Part shown: positions 47,034 through 56,300 of the stretch, piece by piece
Layout: each line of letters starts with the position of its first letter
Numbering within the stretch: the stretch's first letter is position 1
Source: JAKALD01 sp963817785
GTDB lineage: Bacteria; Pseudomonadota; Gammaproteobacteria; Burkholderiales; SG8-39
Assembly (NCBI GenBank): GCA_963817785.1
Contig: CAWFPL010000008.1
Location: 744,001-808,000 of the forward strand
Direction of reading: 5' to 3'
DNA length: 64,000 nt
The notes under the pieces: model-generated
What the model was told of the DNA's origin: nothing
Databases searched by the model: none
Seen by the model: the letters and a program-made list of their open reading frames with translations, nothing else
Translations under genes and position numbers: made by a program

Positions 47034-47762
47034 ATGATCCGGCGCGTGCTCCTGGGGATGCTGACCCCCTCCTCCAACACGACCCTCGAGCCGGTCACCG
47101 CGGTCATGCTGGCCGGGATCCCCGAGGCGAGCGTGCATTTCGGCCGTTTCCGGGTCACCGAGATCGCGCTCTCGGAGCGGGCGCTCGGGCAGTTCGACGA
47201 CGGCGAGATCCTGCGCGCGGCCGAGCTGCTCGCGCACGCCAGGCTGCAGTGCATCGGCTGGAACGGCACCTCCTCAGGCTGGCTCGGCTTCGACGCCGAC
47301 GAGCGCCTGTGCGAGCGCATCACCGCGGCGACCGGGATTCCCGCCTGCACATCGGTGCTCGCGCTGAACGAGATCTTCCGCGCTACCGGCGTCACCCGCT
47401 TCGGGCTGGTCACACCCTACCTCGACGACGTCCAGGCGCGGATCGTCGCGAACTATGCGCGCTCCGGCCTCGAGTGCGTCGCCGAGCGCCACCTCGGGCT
47501 GCAGGACAACTACTCGTTCTCCGAGGTCGGCGCGGAGCAGATCCGCGCCATGGTGCGCGAGGTCGCGCGCGCCAAGCCGCAGGCGATCACGATCTTCTGC
47601 ACCAACTTGCGCGGCGCGCCGCTCGTCGAGGAGCTCGAGCAGGAGCTCGGCATCCCGATCTACGACTCGATCGCGACGGTGGTGTGGAAGTCGCTCAAGC
47701 TCGCCGGCGTGGACCCCGGGCGCGTGCAGGGCTGGGGCCGGCTGTTCCGCGAAGTGCGCTGA
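47034..47762 (+). CDS. Asp/Glu racemase superfamily protein (maleate isomerase/arylmalonate decarboxylase-like)
   Basis: 242 residues starting VLLGMLTPSSNTTLEPVTAV, the family's N-terminal substrate-binding Asn/Thr segment. The second catalytic position is a Cys in AITIFCTNLRG, but the first is replaced in WNGTSSGWLGF (no Cys). Racemases and maleate isomerases need two Cys; arylmalonate decarboxylase has only the second. The enzyme may therefore be a decarboxylase or one-Cys isomerase. It sits 9 nt before the hydantoinase gene, suggesting a joint role in hydantoin, pyrimidine or malonate-type chemistry. Confidence 0.82.
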   Translation: MIRRVLLGMLTPSSNTTLEPVTAVMLAGIPEASVHFGRFRVTEIALSERALGQFDDGEILRAAELLAHARLQCIGWNGTSSGWLGFDADERLCERITAATGIPACTSVLALNEIFRATGVTRFGLVTPYLDDVQARIVANYARSGLECVAERHLGLQDNYSFSEVGAEQIRAMVREVARAKPQAITIFCTNLRGAPLVEELEQELGIPIYDSIATVVWKSLKLAGVDPGRVQGWGRLFREVR

Positions 47763-47771
47763 GGCCCGGCC

Positions 47772-49208
47772 TTGGCGCCTCTCGAGCTCGTCATCCGGAA
47801 GGCGCGGGTCGTCACAGCCGCGGAGAGCATGCGCTGCGACATCGGCGTCGCGGGCGGGCAGATCGTCGCGCTCGGCGAGGGGCTCCCCAAGGCCGCGCGC
47901 GAGATCGACGCCGGCGGGCGGCTGGTGCTGCCGGGCGGCGTGGACGGGCACTGCCACCTCGATCAGCCGATGCCCGCGCCGATGAAGATGGCCGACGACT
48001 TCGAGTGCGGGACGCACTCAGCCGCCTGCGGCGGGACCACCGCCGTGATTCCCTTCGCGGCGCAGGCGAAGGGGGAATCGCTCGCCGCCGCGGTCGAGGA
48101 CTATCACCGCCGTGCAGAGGGCAAGGCCTGCATCGACTACGCCTTCCACCTCATCGTCAGCGATCCGACCCCGCAGGTGCTCTCCGAGGAGCTGCCGCGC
48201 CTCATCCGCGGCGGCTACACGTCGTTCAAGATCTACATGACCTACGACGACCTGAAGCTCTCCGACCGCCATATCCTCGAGGTCATGGACCTCGCGCGCC
48301 GCGAGGGCGCGATGGTGATGGTGCACGCCGAGAACTCCGACGCCATCGCCTGGCTGACCGACAAGCTCCTCGCCGCCGGGCGCACCGCGCCCGCGTACCA
48401 CGCCGCCGCGCGCCCGGCGCCGGTCGAGCGCGAGGCGACGCACCGCGCGATCATGCTCGCCGAGCTCGTCGACGTGCCGATCCTGATCGTCCACGTCTCC
48501 GGCGGCGAGGCGATCGAGCAGATCCGCTGGGCGCAGGGGCGCGGGCTGAACATCTATGCCGAGACCTGCCCGCAGTACCTGCTGCTCACCGCGGAGCACC
48601 TCGGCGGTCCGGGCTTTCACGGGGCGAAGTGCGTCTGCAGCCCGCCGCCGCGCGACAAGGCGAGCCAGCGGCACGTCTGGGAGGGACTGGCGAACGGCGC
48701 CTTCCACGTCGTCTCCTCCGACCACGCGCCGTTTCGCTACGACGATCCGCACGGCAAGCGTTTGGGCGGCAGCGAGGTCGCGTTCCCCCATATTCCGAAC
48801 GGCATTCCGGGCCTCGAGACGCGCCTGCCGCTCCTGTTCTCCGAAGGCGTGCTCAAGGGCCGCATCGACCTGCACCGCTTCGTCGCGCTCACCGCGACCA
48901 ACCCGGCGCGCATGTACGGCCTATATCCGCGCAAGGGAACGATCGCCGTGGGAAGCGACGCCGACCTGGTCGTGTGGGACGAGACGCGCCGCCTCGTCAT
49001 CCGCAACGAGCTGCTGCATCACGCGGTCGACTACACGCCCTACGAAGGAATCGAAGTGACCGGCTGGCCGGCGCTCACGCTCTCGCGCGGCGAGGTCGTG
49101 TGGGAGGACGGAATGTTCCGCGGCACGGCGGGCCGCGGGCAGTTCATGAAGTGCGGCCTGCCGGAGTCGGCGCGGGTGCGGCGGGTGGCGGCGCGAAGCT
49201 GGGAGTAG
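47772..49208 (+). CDS. Dihydropyrimidinase/D-hydantoinase
   Basis: 478 residues, amidohydrolase fold. Metal ligands: His-x-His in DGHCHLDQP, the carboxylated Lys in TSFKIYMTYDD, His in MVHAENSDAIAWL, His in LIVHVSGGEA and Asp in VSSDHAPFRYDD. This is a complete hydantoinase/dihydropyrimidinase active site, cleaving cyclic ureides to N-carbamoyl amino acids. The start is uncommon: TTG at 47772, 9 nt after the upstream stop with a weak AGG; no ATG or GTG gives the conserved N-terminus LELVIRKARVV. Confidence 0.93.
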   Translation: MAPLELVIRKARVVTAAESMRCDIGVAGGQIVALGEGLPKAAREIDAGGRLVLPGGVDGHCHLDQPMPAPMKMADDFECGTHSAACGGTTAVIPFAAQAKGESLAAAVEDYHRRAEGKACIDYAFHLIVSDPTPQVLSEELPRLIRGGYTSFKIYMTYDDLKLSDRHILEVMDLARREGAMVMVHAENSDAIAWLTDKLLAAGRTAPAYHAAARPAPVEREATHRAIMLAELVDVPILIVHVSGGEAIEQIRWAQGRGLNIYAETCPQYLLLTAEHLGGPGFHGAKCVCSPPPRDKASQRHVWEGLANGAFHVVSSDHAPFRYDDPHGKRLGGSEVAFPHIPNGIPGLETRLPLLFSEGVLKGRIDLHRFVALTATNPARMYGLYPRKGTIAVGSDADLVVWDETRRLVIRNELLHHAVDYTPYEGIEVTGWPALTLSRGEVVWEDGMFRGTAGRGQFMKCGLPESARVRRVAARSWE

Positions 49209-49870
49209 CGGTCGCTGTAAGCACGGCGGCGCCCTACACCATTCGCCCGCAACGATCCGCCCTCCCCGACTGCAGACAGAACCAGGCTATTAATTGCCGC
49301 ATCGAGGATGAGCGACGACGTGGCTACGCTGCCTCGGTTTGCTAATGACGGCTCCCGACCCTGTGCAATCCTCAAGCAAACCGTCGCACGTGGCCGCTTC
49401 TCGGCCATTGCTGCCGCTTACGTCGGAAACATCGAGCGACCGGTGTCCAGCTGCTTGCTGACGTAGGTCAAGATTTCAATTCGAATGACCGCTTGCTACT
49501 GAGCCGGAGGACGGCATCCGACCCCTATGCGTAGGTCGCAACTATGCGCACTTGGCGCCGTGCGCTGTGATGCTCGCCCTCTGTAGGCAGAGGCGAAGAG
49601 CTGCCGCCGGCTTGACATAGTCTCAGCGTCTCCAGGCTGCCCAATGCATGGGTTCCTGCGACGAATACTTGAGGTCTATCTGACAGGAGCGGTTCTCTGC
49701 CGAGAAGAAGACTGAACCAACGAAAGGTTCCTCCCCCGCCGCGTTGCAAGGCTCTGCCCGCTCGCTGCATCGCCAAGCGCAGCGAAACTATGTAAAGATT
49801 GGATCCCGAGCTTCAGTCGGCAGAGATGGTGAATCGGCGCATAGTTCACAACTTTGCATAGTGCAGAGAG
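49209..49870. other. Gene-free stretch left of the IS91-like element
   Basis: No convincing coding sequence on either strand; short frames lack ribosome sites and family motifs. It contains an imperfect inverted repeat, ACTATGTAAAG (49787-49797) and CTTTGCATAGT (49852-49862), whose CTATGTAAA core recurs in the palindrome at the other side of the element. It also has TCGGCCATTGCTGCCGCTTA (49401-49420), which resembles a sequence at 60739-60760. Probably eroded mobile or intergenic sequence. Confidence 0.5.
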
Positions 49871-49945
49871 TCTTTTGCCTAGCGGCCGCGGGGTGCAGCG
49901 CGTTGTCAACCAGGCCGGGTCACCCCGCGGCCGGTGGGCAAAAGA
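49871..49945. repeat. Large two-stem palindrome outside the left end of the IS91-like element
   Basis: Outer arms TCTTTTGCC (49871-49879) and GGCAAAAGA (49937-49945); inner arms CGGCCGCGGGGTG (49883-49895) and CACCCCGCGGCCG (49921-49933). All 22 paired positions are perfect, with 3-nt mismatched interruptions (TAG/GTG) between stems and a 25-nt loop. It ends 5 nt before the left terminal repeat of the element. It may be a terminator-like target or an end structure of the element. Confidence 0.85.
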
Positions 49946-50235
49946 TCCCGTTGGGCTAAACCGCCAGCCGGGCGCTCGCGTCTATGGGGATTGAATCAGA
50001 GCGATGTGCGTTTGAAGCACGCTCGTGCGCGCCGCCACGGACGGAGCGCGCTCGGGCGCGGCGTGGAGATCTCGTCTTGCGACCTCGGGAGGGTTCGGAG
50101 GCGAGTGCATGGAGTGGTCCGCCCGCGCAAGGGCCGCTGTGCGTCGCCGCTCGATTCGAGAGCGCGCGCGAAGCCGGGCCGTCGCGTCGCGAATCATGCG
50201 GTCGCGGCGCGCCTGCGAGGGGTGACGCTGGAGGC

Positions 50236-51437
50236 TCACGAGGGGGCGCATGGCGGAGCACGGGGTTGCGCGCCTGGGGCGAAGGATTCGATGCACACCA
50301 TCTTGCCGCGCCCGCACTGCGGGCACACGCACAGCGACACGCCGGTGAGCTGCTCATAGCGCTCCCGGTAGTCGGTCGGTGCCTCGGGCGCTGGGGGGGC
50401 GCGGGCACCTGCAGCAGTTGGCGAGCGTGCGCGAGCTTCAGCGCGCGCGAGCGGTTGGCGAGCAGCCCGTAGTGACGGATGCGCTGCAGGCCCCGCGGCA
50501 GGACATGCAGCAGAAAGCGACGCACGAACTCTTGAGCCTCCAGGCGCATGACCTTGCGGCGAGCGGCGTGGCGGTAGTCCTTCCACTGGAAGGCGACCCG
50601 GCCCTCGGCGAACTCGAGCAGGCGGTGATTGGCAATCGCCACGCGATGCGTGTAGCGGCCGAGGTACTCGAGGACGTGCTCGGGGCCGCCAAAGGGGGGC
50701 TTCGAGTAGACCACCCACTCGGTGCGCGCGAGCGGGGCGAGATAGCGGGCAAAGGCATTGGCGTCCTTGAGCGCGGCGAGCGCATTGAAGAACTGCAGTT
50801 CGTGGCGCTCGAAGGCCCCGCGCAGCTGCTCGAGGAACAGACGTCGGAACAGCCGCGAGAGCACCCGCACCGGCAGGAAGAACCCGGGACGGCAGGCGAT
50901 CCAGCGCTCGCCCTGTACGCCGATGCCGCCGCCGGGCACCACGCAGTGCAGGTGCGGGTGATGGAGGAGCTGCTGCCCCCATGTGTGCAGGAGGGCGATG
51001 AAGCCGATCTCGGCCCCGAGGTGCCGGGGGTCGGCAGCGATCGTGCGCAAGGTCTCGGCGGTGGCGCGAAACAGGAGCTCGTAGAGGACGGCCTTGTTCT
51101 GGTAGGCGATGGCGGCGATCTCGGCCGGCACGGTAAACACGACGTGGAAGTACTCCACCGGCAAGAGCTCGGCGCGGCGCTCATCGAGCCACTGCGCGCG
51201 CACGAGCGACTGGCACTTGGGGCAGTGCCGGTCGCGGCAGCTGTTGTAGGTGATGCGCTGATGAGCGCAGGCGTCGCAGCGCTCGACATGGCCCCCGAGC
51301 GCGGCGGTGCGGCAGCGCTCGATGGCGCTCATGACGCGCAGCTGCGCGCGGCTGAGCGAGCCGGCGTGGCTGCGCCGGTAGGCTGGCCCGATCTGGCGAA
51401 AGATCTCGGCCAGCTCGAGCCCGCAGCGGGCGCGCAC
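50236..51437 (-). pseudogene. IS91 family transposase, frameshifted near the C-terminus
   Basis: N-terminal zinc ribbon (CDACAHQRITYNSCRDRHCP), HUH motif HPHLHCVVPGGGI, and the catalytic Tyr-x3-Tyr in EYLGRYTHRVAIANHR are intact in one frame from 51437 to about 50400. The expected C-terminus (APEAPTDYRERYEQLTGVSL then CVCPQCGRGKMV) continues in a different frame down to 50236. The switch coincides with a run of seven G/C bases at 50393-50399. Read without the shift, the protein runs into unrelated Arg/Pro-rich sequence. A 1-nt slip, sequencing error or programmed frameshift would each explain it. Confidence 0.85.
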
Positions 51438-51446
51438 CGCGCGCGC

Positions 51447-52322
51447 TCAGAATACGGGCGGCGGCTCAGACGGCGTCGGCGCAACCGGCGCGGGCAGCCA
51501 CTCCAAGGGGCTGCGCGTCGCGCACACCGTGCTGGTAGCTACCTTTAAGTACCGAGACGTTGTCGAAAGGCTACGATGCCCGAGGAGCAGCTGGATCGTG
51601 CGCACGTCGGTGCCGGACTCCAGCAGGTGGGTGGCAAAGGCGTGGCGAAGAGAATGCGGTGTGACGGGCTTCTTGATGCCCGCGAGACGCCGCGCCTTCC
51701 CACAGGCTTGGTTCACGGCGCCCCGCGAGATCGGTTGACCGGGCAGATCGCCCAGAAAGAGCCAGCCCTGAGGCCGTGCACGCCTCCAGTACGCGCGCAG
51801 CGCCTCGAGCAGCCGAGGCGAGAGCATCACGTAGCGGTCCTTGTGGCCCTTACCCTGCTCGATGCGCAGCACCATGCGTTGGCTGTCGATGTCGGTGAGC
51901 TTCAAGTGCGTCGCCTCCGAGACGCGCAGCCCGGCCGCGTAGGCCGTCGTGAGTAGCGTGCGGTGCTTCAGGCTCTCGACGGCAGCGAGCAGCCGCATGA
52001 CTTCCTCGGGGCTCAGGATCACCGGGAGCTTGAACGGCTTCTTGGGCATCGGGATGTCCTCCAACATCCAGTCCCGCTTGAGCGTCACCTTGTATAGGAA
52101 CCGCAGCGCCGAGGCCGCGATGCCCACGCTGCCCGGTGAGAGCTTGCGCACCTCGACCAGATGGACTTGGTAGGCACGCACCTCCTCGGGCCCGAGCTCC
52201 TCGGGCGAGCGGTGATAGTGCTGGGCGTAGGCCGAGACCTGCTGCAGGTACGTACGCTGGGTGTTCTCGGCGAGATTGCGAATGCTCATGTCTTCGAGCA
52301 TCCGTTGGCGAAGCGGTGTCAT
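51447..52322 (-). CDS. Tyrosine recombinase/integrase of the IS91-like element
   Basis: 291 residues. N-terminal core-binding domain (MLEDMSIRNLAENTQRTYLQ) and catalytic domain with all six residues: Arg in YAAGLRVSEATHLK, Lys in EQGKGHKDRYV, His-x2-Arg in TPHSLRHAFATHLLE, His in LLGHRSLSTTSRY and the nucleophile Tyr in SRYLKVATS. ATG 52322 has AAGGAG about 8 nt upstream. It ends 9 nt before the transposase start. Probably resolves or inserts element copies; a candidate core site is the palindrome at 52466-52497. Confidence 0.92.
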   Translation of the reverse strand: MTPLRQRMLEDMSIRNLAENTQRTYLQQVSAYAQHYHRSPEELGPEEVRAYQVHLVEVRKLSPGSVGIAASALRFLYKVTLKRDWMLEDIPMPKKPFKLPVILSPEEVMRLLAAVESLKHRTLLTTAYAAGLRVSEATHLKLTDIDSQRMVLRIEQGKGHKDRYVMLSPRLLEALRAYWRRARPQGWLFLGDLPGQPISRGAVNQACGKARRLAGIKKPVTPHSLRHAFATHLLESGTDVRTIQLLLGHRSLSTTSRYLKVATSTVCATRSPLEWLPAPVAPTPSEPPPVF

Positions 52323-52465
52323 GGTGGGGCTCCTTACAGAGGTCGGATGGAAAGGCGCTGCGAACAGCAGCTCCATCGTTCCTCAATGCGGAGCGCAATG
52401 CACCTCGCCAGCCGCCGATGCCACGGCCTATGCGCCGTGACTACCGCGTCAGCGGTTTAGTCCAA

Positions 52466-52497
52466 GGGTCGCTATGTAAACCTTTACATAGCGACCC
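52466..52497. repeat. Perfect 15-bp palindrome adjoining the right end of the IS91-like element
   Basis: GGGTCGCTATGTAAA (52466-52480), CC, TTTACATAGCGACCC (52483-52497). It starts at the base after the right terminal repeat and lies upstream of the integrase gene. Read as two 12-bp arms (GGGTCGCTATGT / ACATAGCGACCC) around an 8-bp centre (AAACCTTT), it has the layout of a tyrosine-recombinase core site. It could equally be a hairpin of the element's replication end. Confidence 0.85.
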
Positions 52498-52562
52498 GAA
52501 GCGGCGGCTCAGGTGGGGGAGAATCTTGACGAACCGCCGCCCGAAGCGCTATTGAGCCTCGG

Positions 52563-53198
52563 ATGTTTGCCTGGCTCGCACGCCTCATCGAGCGCCACCC
52601 CGGGCTGCACCGCTTCTCGCTTCTCGTCTGGCGGCTGTTCCCCCCTCGCCTGGCTGGATTCCTGAAGGGGCTGCTCGCCCGCAAGTGGCTGGTAGGTGCC
52701 GTCGCGGTGATGATCGACGAGAGCGCTTCCCCCTCGGAAGTGCTGCTGGTCGAGCACAGCTACCGCCCCCGAGGGGCATGGGGCCTCCCCGGCGGGTCGC
52801 TCGAATCGACTCCGGGAGATCCCACGAGACCGCGCGACGAATCCTCCGAGGACGATGTCATCGAGTCCGCATTGCGGCGGGAAGTCTGGGAGGAGCTCGG
52901 CATCGAAATCACGGTGCTCGGCCTGATCAGGATCGATGCCATCCCTTATATCGCCGAGGAACCCGGGCCGTACCGGCTGGACTTCTATTTTCGCTGCGCA
53001 CCGCGGGAGGGCTTTGCAGCGTTGCGCCAGAGGCTGCAGTCGGGGCAGACCCGGCCCTGCTCGCCGGAGATCAGACAAATCCGTTTCGTGCCATTGAGCG
53101 AGCTCCCGAGCTACGATCTCTTTTCGGCCGACGTGAGATTCCTGACCCGGGACCTCCCAAGGCTCGAGCCGAGCCTCGCAACAGGCCGCGGCGGCTAA
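52563..53198 (+). CDS. Nudix hydrolase with an insertion in the Nudix box
   Basis: 211 residues. A hydrophobic/basic N-terminus of about 45 residues precedes the Nudix fold (KWLVGAVAVMIDESASPSEV). The Nudix box is recognisable as GLPGGSLES ... DDVIESALRREVWEELGIEI, with about 18 extra residues (TPGDPTRPRDESSED) between its glycine loop and the REVxEELG helix, and Asp in place of the first box Glu. Members hydrolyse nucleoside diphosphates linked to another group. The box variation leaves activity uncertain. No operon partners; convergent with the DUF748 gene. Confidence 0.85.
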   Translation: MFAWLARLIERHPGLHRFSLLVWRLFPPRLAGFLKGLLARKWLVGAVAVMIDESASPSEVLLVEHSYRPRGAWGLPGGSLESTPGDPTRPRDESSEDDVIESALRREVWEELGIEITVLGLIRIDAIPYIAEEPGPYRLDFYFRCAPREGFAALRQRLQSGQTRPCSPEIRQIRFVPLSELPSYDLFSADVRFLTRDLPRLEPSLATGRGG

Positions 53199-53248
53199 GC
53201 CGACGCCCCTGTCGCACCTAAGCCGCGCCGCGCCGCTGAGGCCATTGC

Positions 53249-53281
53249 CCCGAAACGCGGGCGGTGCCGGCGTGTTTCGGG
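53249..53281. terminator. Inverted repeat between convergent Nudix and DUF748 genes
   Basis: CCCGAAAC (53249-53256) and GTTTCGGG (53274-53281) form an 8-bp stem around a GC-rich 17-nt loop that can pair further (GCGGGCGG/CCGGC). It lies between two converging genes, where a bidirectional terminator is expected, but no long T-run follows on either side. Confidence 0.45.
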
Positions 53282-53373
53282 TCGCTAAGCGGCGCTGCTG
53301 GGCACAATCGTTCAAGTTCGCGCCTGCAAGGCCGGAATGCAAACGGAGTTATGGCAAATAAGCCGCCCCGCGC

Positions 53374-56300
53374 TCACTGCGCGGCGGTCCTCACGACGCC
53401 GAGCACGAGGCGCGTCTCCACCGTGTGGCGGCCCGACTCGCTCACGGCTTCCGTCTTGCCGATCGAAACGCGCGCGGGCTGGACCCCGGCCTCCTGAACG
53501 AGCGCGTGCGCCACCGCGCTCGCGCGTTCCTGCGCGAGCTGCGTGAGTTGCGAGTCGGGGAGTGGCTGCAGCTCCACCAGGCGCGGGTACAGCGCCTGGT
53601 AGAAGGCCCGGTCGGGGCTGGCCTTCCCCAGGCGCCCGAGCAGCGGGTTCACGCGCTCGGGCTTGCGCCCCTCGCGCTTCTCGAACTGCGCGACGAAGTC
53701 CGTCATCGCTTTGCCCCCTGCGCGCGCCCTCAGCAGGTTCTCGAGCGCGAGCTGCGTCCTCGCCTCGTCGAACGCGACCGGCCCGGGCTCTTCGCCCGGC
53801 CGGAGCTTCACGCCCTGGGCCGCCGCGAGCTCGCGGCGCACCATCTGCCCACGCAGCGCCCGGCCGTCGAGCGCGGGGTCGTAGCGGCCCTCTACGCTCA
53901 CCTGGAGCTGGGGCCGCTTGGCGAGCGCCTCGCCGACTTTCTTGAGCTTCTCCAGCTCCGGGGGCAGCACGCGCTCGGAGCCTGGGTCGAAGGCGATCGC
54001 GCCGAACTTCTCCGCGCCCCCGCCGAGCAGAGCGCCCAGCGCGCGGAACGGCGCGGTGACGACCTTCTCGATCACGGTCGCGATCGCTTGCCAGATCAGG
54101 TGGCCGTAGCTGAACTTCGGGCTGCTCACGTCGCCCTGCACCGGCACCGCGACGTCGATCCGTCCCTGCGAGTCGGTGAGGAGCGCGATCGCCAGGTCGA
54201 GCGGCAGGTGCAGCGCGTTCGGCGCCTCGACCCGCTCGCCCAGGGTGAAGTGGTCGAGCAGGATCTGGTTGTCGCCCTCGAGCTGCCCGTCCTGGATCCT
54301 GTAGCGCAGGTTGAGGTCGAGCCGGCCCGAGGCGATCTTGCGGCCCGCGAAGGTCGCGGTGTAGGGCGAGAGCGGGGGCATGTCGACGTTGCGGAACACG
54401 ACGCGTAGATCGGTGAACCGCTTGGGGGCGAACGGGCTCAGCGCGCCGCGCACACGCGCGAGGCCGTACTCGCCGACTCGCCCTTCGAGGGCCACCTCGG
54501 CCTGGCTCCAGACCTTGGACGAGATGCCCGCGACGCTCCCGCCGAGCGCCTCGACGTGCGCGGCGAACGGCAGCACGAGGCTCTCGTCGGCGTAGTCCAC
54601 GGTGCCGTCCTCGACGCGCACCCGGCCAACGCGTACCGGGAAGGCGCGGCTCGGCGCCGACGCGCGCTTGCGCGCGGCGCCTTCGGTTTTGAGGAGCTTC
54701 GCCAGGTTGAAGCTGTGGTCCTTGAAGACGATCAGCCGCGCGTCGGGCCTGACCAGGTTGACCTCCTTCACCGTGAGCTGGTCGGGCGAGAGCGCGAAGC
54801 GCACGCCTTGCGCCTCGAGCGCCTTGCAGGCGAGCAGCCGCTGCCCACTCGGCGCCTCGGTCATGCGCAGACCCGCCAGGCTCACCGAGCCATCCGCGCG
54901 CAACGCGCCGTTCGAGTTTCCCGGCTGGTACTGCAGCATCGCCTCCGCGGAGAGCTCGCCGGACTTGAGATTGACCGAGGCAAAGCGCGCCACCAAGGGC
55001 TGCAGCGGGACGAGCTTCAGGCGCGCGAGCTTGAGGCGCACCTCGGCGCCGGACCCGTCCGGCGCGAAGCTTCCGGTCGCGCCGAGCTCGCCGCCCTGCG
55101 CCACGCGCAGGCTCACCTCGAACGGCACCCGGGCGTGCAGGTCGCTGCTCAGGTTCGTCAGCTCGGCCGAGACCCCGGTCAGGTCGTAGCGGACCGGCGG
55201 CTCGACGCTGCGGTCGGCGAGCGCCACGCGGAAATCGCCGAGCGTGAACGCTTCCAGACCGAAGCGCCACGGGGTGCTCTTGGCACCCGGGGCGCCGCCC
55301 GATCTGCGCGCGCTCAGCTCGCTCAGTAGATCGATCCGGCCCTGCGCGTCGCGCGTGAGCGTCGCGTTTCCGCCGCGCACGGCCAGCTCGTGCAGCGCGA
55401 CCTCCCGCTTCGCCGTGTCGATGGTCGCGTTGCCGAGTGTCACCTTCTCGAGCGCAACGAGCGGTGCGCCGTCGCGCTTGAGCGCCACCTCCGACAGCCC
55501 CGCGTGGAGCGCGCTCGAGGAGAACGAGGTCGTCGTGCCGCCGAGCTCGAGCTGTGCCGCAGCCTGGAGGGCGATGCTGCCGACTTCCAGCGTCACGGGG
55601 GCCGCGCGGCTAACGTCCGCGACCCGGGCGCCTACCCCCGCGACGTCGATCGCATCGAAGTTCACGCGCCAGGGGCTCGCGCTCGGCGGCGCGGGCTTGG
55701 CGCGCGCCGGCGCAATCCTCTGCCAGTCGAGCGTGCCATCCGCGGCGATGCTCGCGCGCGCCTCGCCCTGGGCGACGGCGAGGTTCGACACCGTCACCGC
55801 GCGGCGCTGGAGATCGAGCCCGATGCCGCTCGCCTCGATTCTTTGCAGCGCGAGCAGCGGCTGCGCCTCGCCGGTCAGGTGCAGCGCGAGGTCCGCGACC
55901 CCGAGGCGCCCTCCGGTGAGCACCAGCTGCGGCCATCCGCCCGAGACGTCGAAGCGGTAGCTCGTTTGCGCTTTCACCTCGCCCTCCGGGGGCTCGAGCC
56001 GGAAGTCGCCCTGGAGGAATTTCCAGATCGCCGCGGGCTTGAGACCGCTGATTGCAAGCTCGCCCTGCGAGGCGAGCGGCCGCAGGGAAAGACTTCCGCG
56101 CCAGGCCATCGTTCCCCCTCCCGGAAGCCGTGCCTGGATCGCGTACTTCCCGGTGCGATCGGGCAGCGTCGCCACCTCGTCCAGCCGGATGTCGATCGGC
56201 GCGAGCGTCGCGCTGGCCGGGCCAGACTGCGCGCGGTCGGTGTAGGTGAGGCTGCCGTGGGTGAGCTCGACGTGCCGGAACAGCATGCGGGGCGGCGCTC

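Larger units (their letters stand above)
49951..52465 (-). mobile_element. IS91-like element with HUH transposase and tyrosine integrase
   Basis: A transposase of the IS91 type and an XerC/D-like integrase are encoded head to tail on the minus strand, a combination known in IS91-group elements of proteobacteria. The ends carry imperfect inverted repeats, TTGGGCTAAACCGC (49951-49964) and GCGGTTTAGTCCAA (52452-52465), 13 of 14 matching. Directly outside each end lies a strong palindrome. IS91 elements normally lack terminal inverted repeats, so either the repeats are chance or this is a variant group. Confidence 0.75.

Noticed and set aside
46487..49345. Open frame of about 950 codons spanning the racemase and hydantoinase genes in another frame
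   Set aside because: Arg-rich shadow translation; the two genes in the correct frames have complete conserved motifs.
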